Part shown: in pieces, positions 53,500-64,000 of the stretch
Layout: the number at the start of each line of letters is the position of its first letter
How positions within the stretch are numbered: the stretch's first letter is position 1
Source of the DNA: Calliopsis andreniformis
Taxonomy: Eukaryota; Arthropoda; Insecta; Hymenoptera; Andrenidae
Assembly (NCBI RefSeq): GCF_051401765.1
Contig: NW_027480422.1
Span: 27,360,001 to 27,424,000, forward strand
Direction of reading: 5' to 3'
DNA: 64,000 nt
Translations under genes and position numbers: made by a program
Notes under the pieces: generated by a model
Told to the model about the DNA's origin: nothing
Database searches by the model: none
The model's input: the letters and a program-made list of their open reading frames with translations, nothing else

Positions 53500-55779
53500 G
53501 GCGTTGACTTATAAGGCCGTAGCTATTCGGCGTGGTAGACCAACGCCCTAGTGTGAAGCACAGGTTGCCCGGAACGTAGAAATGACCTTATCTTTCACTC
53601 TGGTTGCAGTTATTCCTGTTATGCGATGGAAAAACTGTTGTATTTTTATTTTATTTTATGCTTCTGGCGTTGACTTCTAAGCCACTAGCTATTCGATCTG
53701 GTGGAGCAACGGTCTAGAGTGAAGCCTAGGTTGCCCGGAATGTAGAAATGACATTCACTTTCACACTGGTTGCAATTATTCCTGTTATACGATGGAAAAA
53801 CTGTTGTATTTAGTTCGTATTTTATGCTTCTGGTGTTGTCTTCTTAGGCCCTAACTATTGGATCTGGTGGAGCAACGCCCTCGAGTGAAGCCTAGGTTGG
53901 CCGGAACGTAGAAATGACCATAACTTTCATTCTGGTTGTAATTATTCGTTTTATACGATAGAAAAACTGTTGTACTTATATTGTATTTTATGCTTCAGGC
54001 GTTGACTTCTTATGCCCTAACTATTCGATCTGGTGGAGCAGCGCCCTCGAGTGAAGCCTAGGTTGGCCGGAACGTAGAAATGACCATAACTTTCATTCTG
54101 GTTGTAATTATACGTTTTATACGATATAAAAACTGTTGTATTTATATTGTATTTTATGCTTCTGTCGTTGACTTCTTAGGCCCTAACTATTCGATCTGGT
54201 GGAGCAACGCCCTAGAGTGAAGCCTAGGTTGCCCGGAATGTAGAAGTGACCATAAATTTCACACTGGTTGCAATTATTCCAGGTATAGGATGTAAAAACT
54301 GTTGTATTTAAATTGTATTTTATGCTTCTGGCGTTGACTTCTTAGGCCCTAACTATTGGTTCCGGTGGATCAACGCCCTAGGGTGAAGCCTAGGTTGCCC
54401 GGGACGTAGAAATGACCATAACTTTCATACTGATTGCAATTATTCGTTTTATACGATGGAAAAACTGTTTTACTTATATTATATTTTGTGCCTCTGGCGT
54501 TGACTCCTAAGGCCGTAGCTATTCGATGTGGTAGAGCAACGTCCCATAGTGAAGCCTAGGTTGCCCGGAACGTAGAAATGACCATATCTTTCACACTGGT
54601 TGCAATTATTCCTGTTATTCGATCGAAAAACTGTTGTATTTATATTATATTTTATGCTTCAGGCGTTGACTTCGAAGGCCGTAGCTATTCGATCTGGTGG
54701 AGCAACGCCCTAGGGTGAAGCCTACGTTGTCCGGAACGTAGAAATGACCATAACTATCATACTGGTTGCAGTTATTCCTGTTATACGATGGAAAAACTGT
54801 TGTATTTTTATTTTATTTTATGCTTCTGGCGTTGACTTCTAAGGCACTAGCTATTCGATCTGGTGGAGCAACGGTCTAGAGTGAAGCCTAGGTTGCCCGG
54901 AATGTAGAAATGACATTCACTTTCACACTGGTGCAATTATTCCTGTTATACGATGGAAAAACTGTTGTATTTAGTTCGTATTTTATGCTTCTGGTGTTGT
55001 CTTCTTAGGCCCTAACTATTGGATCTGGTGGAGCAACGCCCTAGGGCGAAGCCTAGGTTGCCTGGAACGTATAAATGACCATAACCTTCATACTGATTGC
55101 AATTATTCGTTTTATACGATGGATAAGCTGTTGTATTTCTATTGTATTTTATGCTTCAGGCGTTGACTTCTAAGGCCGTAGCTATTCGATGTGGTGGAGC
55201 AACGCCCTAGTGTGAAACCTAGGTTGCCCGGAACGTAGAAATGACCATTACTTCCACACTGTTTGCAATTATTCATTCTATACAATGGAAAAACTGTTGT
55301 ATATATACTGAATTTTATTCTTCTGGCATTGACTTCTAAGGCCCTAACTATTCGATGTGGTGGACCAACGCCCTATAGCGAAACCGATGTTGCCCGGAAC
55401 GTAGAAATGACCATAACATTCATTCGAGTTGTAATATTTCGTTTTATACGATGGAAAAACTGTTGTATTTATATTGTATTTTATGCTTCAGGCGTTGACT
55501 TCCTAGGCCCTAACTATTCGCTCTGGTGGAACAACGCCCAAGAGTGAAGCCAAGGTTGCCTGGAACGTAGAAATGACCATTACTTTCACACTGGTTGCAA
55601 TTATCCGTGTTAAACGATGGAAAAACTGTTGCATTTTTATTGTATTTTATGCGTATGGAGTAGTTTTCTAAGGCCCTAACTATTCGACATGGTGGAGCAA
55701 CGCCCTAGAGTGAAGCCTAGGTTGCCCGGAACGTAGACATGACCATATCTTTCACACTGGTTGCAATTATTCCTGTTAT
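53125..55779. repeat. 16-mer higher-order repeat, copy 1 (2,655 bp)
   Basis: First unit of a tandem array with period 2,655 bp (16 x 166 minus 1; the missing base is in CACTGGTGCAATT near 54,930). The phase is set at the closure joint: the unit begins TCGATCGAAAAACTG and ends CCTGTTAT, and the exact joint is uncertain within about 45 bp of shared sequence. Marks private to this copy include T at 54,360 (TTGGTTCCGG) and G at 54,041 (AGCAGCGCC). The first part comes from the 37.7-39.4 kb type and the later part from the 34.8-35.7 kb type. Confidence 0.93.
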
Positions 55780-58434
55780 TCGATCGAAAAACTGTTGTAT
55801 TTATATTATATTTTATGCTTCAGGCGTTGACTTCGAAGGCCGTAGCTATTCGGTCTGGTGGAGCAACGCCCTAGGGTGAAGCCTACGTTGTCCGGAACGT
55901 AGAAATGACCATAACTATCATACTGGTTGCAATTATTCGTTTTATACGATGGAAAGACTATTGTATTTATATTGTATTTTATAGCTATGCCGTTGTCTTC
56001 TAAGGCCGTAGCTATTCGATGTGGTTGGGCAACGCCCTTGAGTGAAGCCTAGGTTGCCCGGAACTTAGAAATGACCATATCTTTCACACTGATTGCAATT
56101 ATTCCTGTTATACGATGGAAAAACTGTTGTATTTATATTGTATTTTATGCTTCTGGCGTTGACTTATAAGGCCGTAGCTATTCGGCGTGGTGGACCAACG
56201 CCCTAGTGTGAAGCACAGGTTGCCCGGAACGTAGAAATGACCTTATCTTTCACTCTGGTTGCAGTTATTCCTGTTATGCGATGGAAAAACTGTTGTATTT
56301 TTATTTTATTTTATGCTTCTGGCGTTGACTTCTAAGCCACTAGCTATTCGATCTGGTGGAGCAACGGTCTAGAGTGAAGCCTAGGTTGCCCGGAATGTAG
56401 AAATGACATTCACTTTCACACTGGTTGCAATTATTCCTGTTATACGATGGAAAAACTGTTGTATTTAGTTCGTATTTTATGCTTCTGGTGTTGTCTTCTT
56501 AGGCCCTAACTATTGGATCTGGTGGAGCAACGCCCTCGAGTGAAGCCTAGGTTGGCCGGAACGTAGAAATGACCATAACTTTCATTCTGGTTGTAATTAT
56601 TCGTTTTATACGATAGAAAAACTGTTGTACTTATATTGTATTTTATGCTTCAGGCGTTGACTTCTTATGCCCTAACTATTCGATCTGGTGGAGCAACGCC
56701 CTCGAGTGAAGCCTAGGTTGGCCGGAACGTAGAAATGACCATAACTTTCATTCTGGTTGTAATTATACGTTTTATACGATATAAAAACTGTTGTATTTAT
56801 ATTGTATTTTATGCTTCTGTCGTTGACTTCTTAGGCCCTAACTATTCGATCTGGTGGAGCAACGCCCTAGAGTGAAGCCTAGGTTGCCCGGAATGTAGAA
56901 GTGACCATAAATTTCACACTGGTTGCAATTATTCCAGGTATAGGATGTAAAAACTGTTGTATTTAAATTGTATTTTATGCTTCTGGCGTTGACTTCTTAG
57001 GCCCTAACTATTGGATCCGGTGGATCAACGCCCTAGGGTGAAGCCTAGGTTGCCCGGGACGTAGAAATGACCATAACTTTCATACTGATTGCAATTATTC
57101 GTTTTATACGATGGAAAAACTGTTTTACTTATATTATATTTTGTGCCTCTGGCGTTGACTCCTAAGGCCGTAGCTATTCGATGTGGTAGAGCAACGTCCC
57201 ATAGTGAAGCCTAGGTTGCCCGGAACGTAGAAATGACCATATCTTTCACACTGGTTGCAATTATTCCTGTTATTCGATCGAAAAACTGTTGTATTTATAT
57301 TATATTTTATGCTTCAGGCGTTGACTTCGAAGGCCGTAGCTATTCGATCTGGTGGAGCAACGCCCTAGGGTGAAGCCTACGTTGTCCGGAACGTAGAAAT
57401 GACCATAACTATCATACTGGTTGCAGTTATTCCTGTTATACGATGGAAAAACTGTTGTATTTTTATTTTATTTTATGCTTCTGGCGTTGACTTCTAAGGC
57501 ACTAGCTATTCGATCTGGTGGAGCAACGGTCTAGAGTGAAGCCTAGGTTGCCCGGAATGTAGAAATGACATTCACTTTCACACTGGTGCAATTATTCCTG
57601 TTATACGATGGAAAAACTGTTGTATTTAGTTCGTATTTTATGATTCTGGTGTTGTCTTCTTAGGCCCTAACTATTGGATCTGGTGGAGCAACGCCCTAGG
57701 GCGAAGCCTAGGTTGCCTGGAACGTATAAATGACCATAACCTTCATACTGATTGCAATTATTCGTTTTATACGATGGATAAGCTGTTGTATTTCTATTGT
57801 ATTTTATGCTTCAGGCGTTGACTTCTAAGGCCGTAGCTATTCGATGTGGTGGAGCAACGCCCTAGTGTGAAACCTAGGTTGCCCGGAACGTAGAAATGAC
57901 CATTACTTCCACACTGTTTGCAATTATTCATTCTATACAATGGAAAAACTGTTGTATATATACTGAATTTTATTCTTCTGGCATTGACTTCTAAGGCCCT
58001 AACTATTCGATGTGGTGGACCAACGCCCTATAGCGAAACCGATGTTGCCCGGAACGTAGAAATGACCATAACATTCATTCGAGTTGTAATATTTCGTTTT
58101 ATACGATGGAAAAACTGTTGTATTTATATTGTATTTTATGCTTCAGGCGTTGACTTCCTAGGCCCTAACTATTCGCTCTGGTGGAACAACGCCCAAGAGT
58201 GAAGCCAAGGTTGCCTGGAACGTAGAAATGACCATTACTTTCACACTGGTTGCAATTATCCGTGTTAAACGATGGAAAAACTGTTGCATTTTTATTGTAT
58301 TTTATGCGTATGGAGTAGTTTTCTAAGGCCCTAACTATTCGACATGGTGGAGCAACGCCCTAGAGTGAAGCCTAGGTTGCCCGGAACGTAGACATGACCA
58401 TATCTTTCACACTGGTTGCAATTATTCCTGTTAT
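55780..58434. repeat. 16-mer higher-order repeat, copy 2 (2,655 bp)
   Basis: Near-identical to copies 3 and 4 at +2,655 and +5,310 bp. It inherits the one-base deletion near 57,585. It has A at 57,643 (TATGATTCTGG), shared with copy 3 only; copies 1 and 4 have C there. The unit includes the chimeric closure monomer with GTAGACATGACC, absent at the start of copy 1. Confidence 0.95.
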
Positions 58435-61089
58435 TCGATCGAAAAACTGTTGTATTTATATTATATTTTATGCTTCAGGCGTTGACTTCGAAGGCCGTAG
58501 CTATTCGGTCTGGTGGAGCAACGCCCTAGGGTGAAGCCTACGTTGTCCGGAACGTAGAAATGACCATAACTATCATACTGGTTGCAATTATTCGTTTTAT
58601 ACGATGGAAAGACTATTGTATTTATATTGTATTTTATAGCTATGCCGTTGTCTTCTAAGGCCGTAGCTATTCGATGTGGTTGGGCAACGCCCTTGAGTGA
58701 AGCCTAGGTTGCCCGGAATTTAGAAATGACCATATCTTTCACACTGATTGCAATTATTCCTGTTATACGATGGAAAAACTGTTGTATTTATATTGTATTT
58801 TATGCTTCTGGCGTTGACTTATAAGGCCGTAGCTATTCGGCGTGGTGGACCAACGCCCTAGTGTGAAGCACAGGTTGCCCGGAACGTAGAAATGACCTTA
58901 TCTTTCACTCTGGTTGCAGTTATTCCTGTTATGCGATGGAAAAACTGTTGTATTTTTATTTTATTTTATGCTTCTGGCGTTGACTTCTAAGCCACTAGCT
59001 ATTCGATCTGGTGGAGCAACGGTCTAGAGTGAAGCCTAGGTTGCCCGGAATGTAGAAATGACATTCACTTTCACACTGGTTGCAATTATTCCTGTTATAC
59101 GATGGAAAAACTGTTGTATTTAGTTCGTATTTTATGCTTCTGGTGTTGTCTTCTTAGGCCCTAACTATTGGATCTGGTGGAGCAACGCCCTCGAGTGAAG
59201 CCTAGGTTGGCCGGAACGTAGAAATGACCATAACTTTCATTCTGGTTGTAATTATTCGTTTTATACGATAGAAAAACTGTTGTACTTATATTGTATTTTA
59301 TGCTTCAGGCGTTGACTTCTTATGCCCTAACTATTCGATCTGGTGGAGCAACGCCCTCGAGTGAAGCCTAGGTTGGCCGGAACGTAGAAATGACCATAAC
59401 TTTCATTCTGGTTGTAATTATACGTTTTATACGATATAAAAACTGTTGTATTTATATTGTATTTTATGCTTCTGTCGTTGACTTCTTAGGCCCTAACTAT
59501 TCGATCTGGTGGAGCAACGCCCTAGAGTGAAGCCTAGGTTGCCCGGAATGTAGGAGTGACCATAAATTTCACACTGGTTGCAATTATTCCAGGTATAGGA
59601 TGTAAAAACTGTTGTATTTAAATTGTATTTTATGCTTCTGGCGTTGACTTCTTAGGCCCTAACTATTGGATCCGGTGGATCAACGCCCTAGGGTGAAGCC
59701 TAGGTTGCCCGGGACGTAGAAATGACCATAACTTTCATACTGATTGCAATTATTCGTTTTATACGATGGAAAAACTGTTTTACTTATATTATATTTTGTG
59801 CCTCTGGCGTTGACTCCTAAGGCCGTAGCTATTCGATGTGGTAGAGCAACGTCCCATAGTGAAGCCTAGGTTGCCCGGAACGTAGAAATGACCATATCTT
59901 TCACACTGGTTGCAATTATTCCTGTTATTCGATCGAAAAACTGTTGTATTTATATTATATTTTATGCTTCAGGCGTTGACTTCGAAGGCCGTAGCTATTC
60001 GATCTGGTGGAGCAACGCCCTAGGGTGAAGCCTACGTTGTCCGGAACGTAGAAATGACCATAACTATCATACTGGTTGCAGTTATTCCTGTTATACGATG
60101 GAAAAACTGTTGTATTTTTATTTTATTTTATGCTTCTGGCGTTGACTTCTAAGGCACTAGCTATTCGATCTGGTGGAGCAACGGTCTAGAGTGAAGCCTA
60201 GGTTGCCCGGAATGTAGAAATGACATTCACTTTCACACTGGTGCAATTATTCCTGTTATACGATGGAAAAACTGTTGTATTTAGTTCGTATTTTATGATT
60301 CTGGTGTTGTCTTCTTAGGCCCTAACTATTGGATCTGGTGGAGCAACGCCCTAGGGCGAAGCCTAGGTTGCCTGGAACGTATAAATGACCATAACCTTCA
60401 TACTGATTGCAATTATTCGTTTTATACGATGGATAAGCTGTTGTATTTCTATTGTATTTTATGCTTCAGGCGTTGACTTCTAAGGCCGTAGCTATTCGAT
60501 GTGGTGGAGCAACGCCCTAGTGTGAAACCTAGGTTGCCCGGAACGTAGAAATGACCATTACTTCCACACTGTTTGCAATTATTCATTCTATACAATGGAA
60601 AAACTGTTGTATATATACTGAATTTTATTCTTCTGGCATTGACTTCTAAGGCCCTAACTATTCGATGTGGTGGACCAACGCCCTATAGCGAAACCGATGT
60701 TGCCCGGAACGTAGAAATGACCATAACATTCATTCGAGTTGTAATATTTCGTTTTATACGATGGAAAAACTGTTGTATTTATATTGTATTTTATGCTTCA
60801 GGCGTTGACTTCCTAGGCCCTAACTATTCGCTCTGGTGGAACAACGCCCAAGAGTGAAGCCAAGGTTGCCTGGAACGTAGAAATGACCATTACTTTCACA
60901 CTGGTTGCAATTATCCGTGTTAAACGATGGAAAAACTGTTGCATTTTTATTGTATTTTATGCGTATGGAGTAGTTTTCTAAGGCCCTAACTATTCGACAT
61001 GGTGGAGCAACGCCCTAGAGTGAAGCCTAGGTTGCCCGGAACGTAGACATGACCATATCTTTCACACTGGTTGCAATTATTCCTGTTAT
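58435..61089. repeat. 16-mer higher-order repeat, copy 3 (2,655 bp)
   Basis: Private substitutions noticed are T at 58,719 (CCGGAATTTAG) and G at 59,554 (GTAGGAGTG). A at 60,298 is shared with copy 2. The one-base deletion is near 60,240. Otherwise I saw no difference from copy 2. Confidence 0.95.
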
Positions 61090-63744
61090 TCGATCGAAAA
61101 ACTGTTGTATTTATATTATATTTTATGCTTCAGGCGTTGACTTCGAAGGCCGTAGCTATTCGGTCTGGTGGAGCAACGCCCTAGGGTGAAGCCTACGTTG
61201 TCCGGAACGTAGAAATGACCATAACTATCATACTGGTTGCAATTATTCGTTTTATACGATGGAAAGACTATTGTATTTATATTGTATTTTATAGCTATGC
61301 CGTTGTCTTCTAAGGCCGTAGCTATTCGATGTGGTTGGGCAACGCCCTTGAGTGAAGCCTAGGTTGCCCGGAACTTAGAAATGACCATATCTTTCACACT
61401 GATTGCAATTATTCCTGTTATACGATGGAAAAACTGTTGTATTTATATTGTATTTTATGCTTCTGGCGTTGACTTATAAGGCCGTAGCTATTCGGCGTGG
61501 TGGACCAACGCCCTAGTGTGAAGCACAGGTTGCCCGGAACGTAGAAATGACCTTATCTTTCACTCTGGTTGCAGTTATTCCTGTTATGCGATGGAAAAAC
61601 TGTTGTATTTTTATTTTATTTTATGCTTCTGGCGTTGACTTCTAAGCCACTAGCTATTCGATCTGGTGGAGCAACGGTCTAGAGTGAAGCCTAGGTTGCC
61701 CGGAATGTAGAAATGACATTCACTTTCACACTGGTTGCAATTATTCCTGTTATACGATGGAAAAACTGTTGTATTTAGTTCGTATTTTATGCTTCTGGTG
61801 TTGTCTTCTTAGGCCCTAACTATTGGATCTGGTGGAGCAACGCCCTCGAGTGAAGCCTAGGTTGGCCGGAACGTAGAAATGACCATAACTTTCATTCTGG
61901 TTGTAATTATTCGTTTTATACGATAGAAAAACTGTTGTACTTATATTGTATTTTATGCTTCAGGCGTTGACTTCTTATGCCCTAACTATTCGATCTGGTG
62001 GAGCAACGCCCTCGAGTGAAGCCTAGGTTGGCCGGAACGTAGAAATGACCATAACTTTCATTCTGGTTGTAATTATACGTTTTATACGATATAAAAACTG
62101 TTGTATTTATATTGTATTTTATGCTTCTGTCGTTGACTTCTTAGGCCCTAACTATTCGATCTGGTGGAGCAACGCCCTAGAGTGAAGCCTAGGTTGCCCG
62201 GAATGTAGAAGTGACCATAAATTTCACACTGGTTGCAATTATTCCAGGTATAGGATGTAAAAACTGTTGTATTTAAATTGTATTTTATGCTTCTGGCGTT
62301 GACTTCTTAGGCCCTAACTATTGGATCCGGTGGATCAACGCCCTAGGGTGAAGCCTAGGTTGCCCGGCACGTAGAAATGACCATAACTTTCATACTGATT
62401 GCAATTATTCGTTTTATACGATGGAAAAACTGTTTTACTTATATTATATTTTGTGCCTCTGGCGTTGACTCCTAAGGCCGTAGCTATTCGATGTGGTAGA
62501 GCAACGTCCCATAGTGAAGCCTAGGTTGCCCGGAACGTAGAAATGACCATATCTTTCACACTGGTTGCAATTATTCCTGTTATTCGATCGAAAAACTGTT
62601 GTATTTATATTATATTTTATGCTTCAGGCGTTGACTTCGAAGGCCGTAGCTATTCGATCTGGTGGAGCAACGCCCTAGGGTGAAGCCTACGTTGTCCGGA
62701 ACGTAGAAATGACCATAACTATCATACTGGTTGCAGTTATTCCTGTTATACGATGGAAAAACTGTTGTATTTTTATTTTATTTTATGCTTCTGGCGTTGA
62801 CTTCTAAGGCACTAGCTATTCGATCTGGTGGAGCAACGGTCTAGAGTGAAGCCTAGGTTGCCCGGAATGTAGAAATGACATTCACTTTCACACTGGTGCA
62901 ATTATTCCTGTTATACGATGGAAAAACTGTTGTATTTAGTTCGTATTTTATGCTTCTGGTGTTGTCTTCTTAGGCTCTAACTATTGGATCTGGTGGAGCA
63001 ACGCCCTAGGGCGAAGCCTAGGTTGCCTGGAACGTATAAATGACCATAACCTTCATACTGATTGCAATTATTCGTTTTATACGATGGATAAGCTGTTGTA
63101 TTTCTATTGTATTTTATGCTTCAGGCGTTGACTTCTAAGGCCGTAGCTATTCGATGTGGTGGAGCAACGCCCTAGTGTGAAACCTAGGTTGCCCGGAACG
63201 TAGAAATGACCATTACTTCCACACTGTTTGCAATTATTCATTCTATACAATGGAAAAACTGTTGTATATATACTGAATTTTATTCTTCTGGCATTGACTT
63301 CTAAGGCCCTAACTATTCGATGTGGTGGACCAACGCCCTATAGCGAAACCGATGTTGCCCGGAACGTAGAAATGACCATAACATTCATTCGAGTTGTAAT
63401 ATTTCGTTTTATACGATGGAAAAACTGTTGTATTTATATTGTATTTTATGCTTCAGGCGTTGACTTCCTAGGCCCTAACTATTCGCTCTGGTGGAACAAC
63501 GCCCAAGAGTGAAGCCAAGGTTGCCTGGAACGTAGAAATGACCATTACTTTCACACTGGTTGCAATTATCCGTGTTAAACGATGGAAAAACTGTTGCATT
63601 TTTATTGTATTTTATGCGTATGGAGTAGTTTTCTAAGGCCCTAACTATTCGACATGGTGGAGCAACGCCCTAGAGTGAAGCCTAGGTTGCCCGGAACGTA
63701 GACATGACCATATCTTTCACACTGGTTGCAATTATTCCTGTTAT
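61090..63744. repeat. 16-mer higher-order repeat, copy 4 (2,655 bp)
   Basis: Private substitutions noticed are C at 62,368 (CCCGGCACG) and T at 62,976 (TAGGCTCTAAC). It has C at 62,953, like copy 1 and unlike copies 2 and 3. The one-base deletion is near 62,895. Confidence 0.95.
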
Positions 63745-64000
63745 TCGATCGAAAAACTGTTGTATTTATATTATATTTTATGCTTCAGGCGTTGACTTCG
63801 AAGGCCGTAGCTATTCGGTCTGGTGGAGCAACGCTCTAGGGTGAAGCCTACGTTGTCCGGAACGTAGAAATGACCATAACTATCATACTGGTTGCAATTA
63901 TTCGTTTTATACGATGGAAAGACTATTGTATTTATATTGTATTTTATAGCTATGCCGTTGTCTTCTAAGGCCGTAGCTATTCGATGTGGTTGGGCAACGC
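63745..64000. repeat. 16-mer higher-order repeat, copy 5 (cut by window end)
   Basis: The first 256 bases of a further unit, with T at 63,835 (ACGCTCTAGG) as a private change. The higher-order array therefore continues to the right of the window. Confidence 0.9.

Larger units (their letters stand above)
42573..54807. repeat. 12.2-kb satellite segment, copy 2 of the 93-monomer-spaced duplication
   Basis: Copy of 27,135-39,369 at +15,438 bp. Differences I noticed are few: GTTGTCCGG near 45,928 for GTTCTCCGG in copy 1, TCACACAGGTTG near 47,122 for TCACACTGGTTG, GACCAAAACTTTC near 48,606 for GACCATAACTTTC, and TTGGCCGAAACG near 49,747 for TTGGCCGGAACG. Its last 1.7 kb is also the first part of the 16-mer array. 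Confidence 0.92.
1..64000. repeat. 166-bp satellite DNA array, about 385.6 head-to-tail monomers
   Basis: The entire window is a tandem array. In my register a monomer starts at GCAATTATTC (position 1 of the window). Landmarks follow at TATACGATGGAAAAACTG (about 16-32), TTTTATGCTTCTGGCGTTG (about 49-67), GGCCCTAACTATTCGATC (77-93), GAGCAACGCCCTAGAGTG (99-116) and GCCTAGGTTGCCCGGAACG (119-137), ending ACTGGTT. These recur at every 166 bp from the first base to the last, always on the same strand. No inversion or foreign insertion was seen. Copies differ mainly by substitutions. One representative monomer has 36 G and 33 C (42% GC) and 7 CpG. A repeat of this size with multi-monomer higher-order units is typical of centromeric or pericentromeric heterochromatin; that role is inferred. 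The species is unknown. Both ends of the array lie outside the window. Confidence 0.98.

Noticed and set aside
27135..54807. The 15,438-bp duplication as an assembly artefact.
   Set aside because: Not accepted as the main reading, because the two copies differ at several single bases and their neighbours differ on both sides. It cannot be excluded without reads.
1906..63512. Repeated open frames of 60-138 residues, mostly on the + strand, with similar peptides (VAIIPVIRWKNCC and FYASGVDFLGPNY themes).
   Set aside because: They are read straight from the satellite monomer. Since 166 is one more than a multiple of three, each monomer shifts the frame, so no protein repeat can build up, and most monomers stop at the TGA of GAGTGAAG. 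Frames stay open only where that TGA has mutated. There is no ribosome-binding context, codon signal, intron signal or family resemblance.
1..64000. A CRISPR-like or direct-repeat/spacer array.
   Set aside because: There are no unique spacers between constant repeats. The whole 166 bp varies by substitution, and the array is far too long and uniform.
1..64000. Tandem tRNA, 5S rRNA or other small RNA genes in the repeat.
   Set aside because: I found no clear A-box/B-box pair at tRNA or 5S spacing, no T-run terminator at a fixed place and no cloverleaf. The GGTTGCCCGG stretch alone does not make a Pol III promoter.

Overview
The whole 64 kb window is satellite DNA. It is one uninterrupted head-to-tail array of a 166-bp monomer, about 385.6 copies, all in the same orientation. 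I see no gene, RNA gene, transposon, CRISPR array or unique spacer anywhere in it. The monomer size, the multi-kilobase higher-order repeats (HORs) and the total length point to the centromeric or pericentromeric heterochromatin of a eukaryote. I cannot name the taxon. A hand count on one representative monomer gives 42% GC and 7 CpG against about 7.2 expected, so CpG is not depleted. That argues weakly against long-term heavy CpG methylation.

Layout from left to right. (1) 1-3,900: diverged monomers with no clear higher-order period. (2) 3,901-15,290: old, mosaic higher-order structure with spacings of 28, 16, 12 and 10 monomers (4,645, 2,655, 1,990 and 1,658 bp). (3) 15,291-21,030: mostly monomeric again, with one 5-monomer partial duplication. 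(4) 21,031-25,012: two near-identical 12-mer units of 1,991 bp. (5) 25,013-27,134: mosaic of pieces that recur downstream. (6) 27,135-54,807: a 12.2-kb segment and a second, nearly identical copy displaced by 15,438 bp (exactly 93 monomers), with a related 3.2-kb linker between them. A 3.06-kb block occurs four times in this zone, spaced 44, 49 and 44 monomers. (7) 53,125-64,000: four complete and one partial copy of a 16-mer HOR of 2,655 bp, differing by only a few bases per copy. The array continues past both window edges.

Homogeneity therefore rises from left to right, as expected when moving from the old edge of a centromeric array towards a younger core. Length is very strictly kept: the monomer register at the window end is 17 bases short of perfect 166-bp periodicity, and I can place 17 single-base deletions that account for all of it. 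Junctions between repeat families fall inside monomers in perfect register, which fits unequal homologous exchange or gene conversion. Each monomer carries a site resembling the CENP-B box (7 of 9 essential bases in the common form, 8 of 9 in one monomer). That site alternates with a second form, which recalls the A/B-box dimorphism of primate alpha satellite; this is inference.

The 80-138-residue open frames in the array are by-products of the repeat and are not annotated as genes.
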